Part shown: piece after piece, positions 5,540 through 8,573 of the stretch
Position numbering within the stretch: the first letter of the stretch is position 1
How the letters are laid out: every line of letters begins with the position of its first letter
Source of the DNA: Tannerella sp.
GTDB taxonomy: Bacteria > Bacteroidota > Bacteroidia > Bacteroidales > Tannerellaceae
Direction: 5' to 3'
Length of the DNA stretch: 8,573 bases
Assembly (NCBI GenBank): GCA_031277235.1
Contig: JAITMT010000144.1
Span: forward strand, 1 to 8,573
The notes under the pieces: generated by a model
The model's input: the letters and a program-made list of their open reading frames with translations, nothing else
Databases searched by the model: none
What the model was told of the DNA's origin: nothing
Made by a program: the position numbers and the translations under genes

Positions 5540-7801
5540 ATGGAAGAATTTATAGGCATCAAATCCATCAAAACCGGCAGGGACGGCAACCGGAAGATAC
5601 GGGCGAACGAAAAAGTACCGTTCACGTTGTACTTGACACGCCCGATTGCGCCCGGTGAAAAAATATCCGTCATGTGCTATCTGTATGAGCAAAAAAACGA
5701 CTTAACTCATTCGATTGGTCCGATCTCCCTCAAGGCGAATGTTGTAAAAGAGAACCGATGGGTTATTTTAGATTCTCCTCCTTTGGATGAATGTACGGTA
5801 GAAGTTACGGTACCCGAAGAACTGGCGGGAGGGACTTTTAACTTTACCTTTTCGTTGATGGTTTCGTCATTTTTTTATATAAATCCTCAAACACTGCCGG
5901 ATACAAGTCTGCTTACACATACTATTCCGGTAGAGATATTGAGTAGCGAAGTGAAAGAACCGAAAATTATCGCAGTTTTTTGGTCGGATGAGAAAGAAAT
6001 ACAATTTGGAAAACTTGCGGCGAGGCGGACAAAACCGCTTGTGAAAAATGAAACGGTATATTTACATATTCACACGCGTGGACTGTACGGTAAGCAGGTT
6101 ATATGCGAAACAAATACCGATTATACGCGTATTGAAACCGTCCGGAATAATATCGCCAGTATAACCTACAAATTTCATGAAGATAAAAACCGGGATATAA
6201 CCGTATATTGCCGTTATAAACAGGGCGATATTGACATGGAAGCCTCTATTCCGTATGAAACGGACAGCGATGCGTTCAAAAGTTTTCAGCCAACACGGGT
6301 ATTTGCGTCAATCGGTAAACGCCGTGAAGCCGATTATGCCAGCGAAGCAACATGCAGGGTTGATTTCAGACCATCGAAGAACTACAAAGGCACGTTCGGA
6401 TTTTCCTGGTACCGGATTGGCGATATGAACGAGAAGACAGGATATACGAAAATGCCAAAGACACATAGACGAACTCGTCAAAATTTTGACATAAACATTC
6501 CCTGCAACGACCAGCCGTTCTACGAAAAAGATTTTCCTGACAGAGGTATTCTGGGGAGGCACTGGGAAGATGATTCAACTGCATCCAATGGACGTCGAAT
6601 AGTTCTGAATTCGAACAATTCAGGTACGGGTAGTGGGAACCCGTTGGTACAATATAGTAGATCGAACGCTCGAGATAATTTTATAGCGGATAATGATATG
6701 GCTGAACGGCACAAAGATGATTATGTGAAAATCAGTATGGGTAATATGTTTGGTAGTACTATGCCTGCCTGGATAACAGAATATTTAACACCTGTGATGA
6801 CTGTAGTGAGTGATGCTTCCCAAAAGTATAACGAAGCCACACTACAACTTTTTTTGCGTGTTAAAGAATCACCGCGACAGATACTGTTTGCCTTTGACAA
6901 TCCCCGCATTGAAACGGAAGGTTTTATAACGGTTACCATCAAGGGAGTAAAAGACGCTGAAATTGAAAACCCGCCTGTTACATCGGAAATGGATAAACCC
7001 AAACTTTATGAATTAACAATAAAATGTAACAAAAAGTTTGATAAAGAAGTCCGTTTGAAAGTGTATGCCATTGCCGGTTTGGAGGGGCAAAAAATGGCGG
7101 AAAAAAAAGATGGCAGAGTGAAATCTAAAATCATACAGGGTAAGTCAGTTATACCACCCGAACTGTGCGGCATGTTGCGCATCCTGCCCAACGATGATGC
7201 TCATTGGAAAACGATAGATGTAGTGTTCTATAATGTGAAAACAAATCTTGATACGAATAGGTCAGCTATATCAGGGATAAAAGGTAGTGAGGAAACAAAT
7301 TTGAAAAGATTTTTGCAACAGGCATATGTCAAAGCCGATATTAAAGTGGTAGAAATTAATCTTACAGGCAATACTTCTTATTCAAATTTGTGCATAGATG
7401 CGTTAAAAGGTGATGGCATAAAAGATACTTTCGATTATAAAACTCACGGGAGCAGTGCTTTAATAAATATATTAAAGCAGGGGGTAGGGACATCTTATAA
7501 TCCCGATCAATATAAGATATTTTTCATACCTGACCCTGCAAATACGGTAAATGGTTTTTCCTCTGTAATCGAAAACAGATTCACAGTTTGTTTTTCAGGT
7601 GCTAATGAATCTACCCCGATACACGAATTGGGTCATGCTTTGGGATTACAGCATACTTTTTACGGAAATCCGGACCAGGGTGCCCGCTATACTTACGAAG
7701 ACGGAAAGACAGACAATATCATGGATTACAGCCATCATGTTGACGTTAACCGCCAAAGTTTTTTCCATTGGCAGTGGCAGGTATTAAATACTTATATTTA
7801 A
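5540..7801 (+). CDS. Candidate T6SS effector with C-terminal metzincin zinc protease domain
   Basis: This 753-residue protein is a probable secreted protease toxin. It has no signal peptide, as expected for T6SS cargo. Residues 1 to about 260 look like two beta-sandwich (Ig-like) domains, with many alternating strands and prolines (NEKVPFTLYLTRPIAPGEK; ETVYLHIHTRGLYGKQVIC). Residues about 280-415 are polar linker with a low-complexity stretch (NSNNSGTGSG), and about 415-540 form another beta-rich part. The catalytic domain spans about 545-753. HELGHALGLQH at 695-705 is the metzincin HExxHxxGxxH site, with zinc ligands His695, His699 and His705 and the general base Glu696. Met728 in NIMDYSHH fits the Met-turn. 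Metallopeptidase T6SS effectors acting in the periplasm are known, for example the C-terminal domain of Pseudomonas VgrG2b. The target here is unknown. The last 600 bases are AT-rich against the vgrG part, as seen in exchangeable toxin tips. A housekeeping or nutrient protease is less likely because no signal peptide is present. Confidence 0.85.
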   Translation: MEEFIGIKSIKTGRDGNRKIRANEKVPFTLYLTRPIAPGEKISVMCYLYEQKNDLTHSIGPISLKANVVKENRWVILDSPPLDECTVEVTVPEELAGGTFNFTFSLMVSSFFYINPQTLPDTSLLTHTIPVEILSSEVKEPKIIAVFWSDEKEIQFGKLAARRTKPLVKNETVYLHIHTRGLYGKQVICETNTDYTRIETVRNNIASITYKFHEDKNRDITVYCRYKQGDIDMEASIPYETDSDAFKSFQPTRVFASIGKRREADYASEATCRVDFRPSKNYKGTFGFSWYRIGDMNEKTGYTKMPKTHRRTRQNFDINIPCNDQPFYEKDFPDRGILGRHWEDDSTASNGRRIVLNSNNSGTGSGNPLVQYSRSNARDNFIADNDMAERHKDDYVKISMGNMFGSTMPAWITEYLTPVMTVVSDASQKYNEATLQLFLRVKESPRQILFAFDNPRIETEGFITVTIKGVKDAEIENPPVTSEMDKPKLYELTIKCNKKFDKEVRLKVYAIAGLEGQKMAEKKDGRVKSKIIQGKSVIPPELCGMLRILPNDDAHWKTIDVVFYNVKTNLDTNRSAISGIKGSEETNLKRFLQQAYVKADIKVVEINLTGNTSYSNLCIDALKGDGIKDTFDYKTHGSSALINILKQGVGTSYNPDQYKIFFIPDPANTVNGFSSVIENRFTVCFSGANESTPIHELGHALGLQHTFYGNPDQGARYTYEDGKTDNIMDYSHHVDVNRQSFFHWQWQVLNTYI

Positions 7802-7810
7802 AAATTTTTT

Positions 7811-8573
7811 ATGAAGAAAAATATTATATTAATCGTTTTGATATTCATAGGTTGTAGCTGTCAAGGTAATTATAACAGGAACAAAGAAACAAAAACTGCA
7901 GACACTTTGATGTTCAAAAACGATATATTTACAGTACAGAGAGATAATAACAAAGAAAAAGTAAATTTAAAAAACGATACGGTTATGGATAGAAATTACG
8001 AAAGATTTGATTTTGAAGCAGCTGAAAAATATGCTACTGAAGGAACTATTATTAAGATAAAAATAGGTGATACGGTTAGAGTGATGAATAAATCAGAAAA
8101 GGAATTGGATTATACGGATTTTTTACCTGCATCTGATTTTCATGAAATTGTTAAATTTTTTCATCTTAACGGTAATATTAAAAGTAAAGCAAATTTTTGG
8201 GGTAGTGTACGTTTTGGCATCTACGAGGAATACGATGAAAACGGATATTGTATAAAAAAAGTAAATGAAGACGAAAAGTTTGGAAAAATCAAACGCGAAG
8301 ACATAATCCGTCTTCTGGAAAAAGAAGGCTGGTTCAACCGTAAAACAGGTGAGAACAAGGTTGCAGACGAAAGTCCGTTAAAAACAGACGGCACTTTCTA
8401 CCGTGAAATTATGAGGTATATGAGTATCGGTTTTATAAAAGCAAAATATGATGTATCGGGAAAAGAAACGGAGCCTCCAAAATGGATAATTGTCATAGAA
8501 CCCGGCTTTCGAATGCACGTTACAGAATATACAGTCAATGGAAATACCGGAGAATGGAAGATGCGGAAATATG
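7811..8573 (+). CDS. Lipoprotein, candidate immunity protein to the metzincin effector (3' end outside window)
   Basis: The gene starts 9 bases after the protease stop and stays open for 254 codons to the window end. The N-terminus, MKKNIILIVLIFIGC, is a lipoprotein signal peptide: two lysines, a hydrophobic core and a lipobox-like FIGC, with Cys15 as the lipidated residue. The residues after it (SCQGN) lack the acidic run of Bacteroides surface-export signals, so the protein probably faces the periplasm. A periplasmic lipoprotein directly behind a protease effector is the classical arrangement of an immunity protein. Residues about 20-130 are polar and lysine-rich. The part from about 131 (GSVRFGIYEEYDENG) resembles a MORN/YwqK-type repeat and is followed by a helical EDIIRLLEKEGW segment and a conserved-looking C-terminal region. 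It could instead be an unrelated lipoprotein; direct inhibition is not shown by the sequence. Confidence 0.8.
   Translation, partial: MKKNIILIVLIFIGCSCQGNYNRNKETKTADTLMFKNDIFTVQRDNNKEKVNLKNDTVMDRNYERFDFEAAEKYATEGTIIKIKIGDTVRVMNKSEKELDYTDFLPASDFHEIVKFFHLNGNIKSKANFWGSVRFGIYEEYDENGYCIKKVNEDEKFGKIKREDIIRLLEKEGWFNRKTGENKVADESPLKTDGTFYREIMRYMSIGFIKAKYDVSGKETEPPKWIIVIEPGFRMHVTEYTVNGNTGEWKMRKY

Noticed and set aside
1..8573. CRISPR array, tRNA or rRNA genes, insertion sequence
   Set aside because: No regularly spaced long repeats, no cloverleaf or rRNA-like sequence and no transposase frame were seen on either strand.

Overview
The window looks like accessory DNA of a Bacteroidota bacterium, most likely of the order Bacteroidales. 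The evidence is the gene families present (a Bacteroides-type mobilisation pair, and a VgrG next to a cysteine-rich DUF4280 PAAR-like protein), the general lack of Shine-Dalgarno sites, and promoter candidates of the Bacteroidota type (TTTG about 20 bases before TAnnTTTG). All genes seen are on the + strand.

Bases 1-2204 form a mobilisation module. It starts with the 3' end of a Toprim (primase-type) gene, cut by the window edge at its catalytic glutamate. A 102-base spacer follows, with a perfect 7-bp inverted repeat and a possible promoter, a plausible place for an oriT. Then come mobC, a relaxase overlapping it by 20 bases, and a small protein with one membrane segment. Bases 2205-2385 are AT-rich, with no gene but a good promoter candidate whose -7 element is overlapped by a perfect 12-bp palindrome.

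Bases 2386-8573 are a type VI secretion (T6SS) cargo operon. It holds VgrG, an unrecognised 261-residue protein in the place of an adaptor, a separate DUF4280 PAAR-like tip protein, a 753-residue protein ending in a metzincin zinc protease domain, and, ten bases after its stop, a lipoprotein gene open to the window end. The most economical reading is that VgrG and the PAAR-like protein form the spike, the 261-residue protein loads the protease, and the lipoprotein protects the producer's periplasm from it. No sheath, Hcp tube or baseplate gene is visible, so it is unknown whether this is the end of a complete T6SS locus or an orphan island.

The most interesting points are the junction of a mobilisation module with a T6SS effector cassette, the metzincin effector with its candidate lipoprotein immunity partner, the unassigned 261-residue protein, the AT-rich effector/immunity junction, and two TTTCG...CGAAA inverted repeats on the -7 elements of the two candidate promoters.
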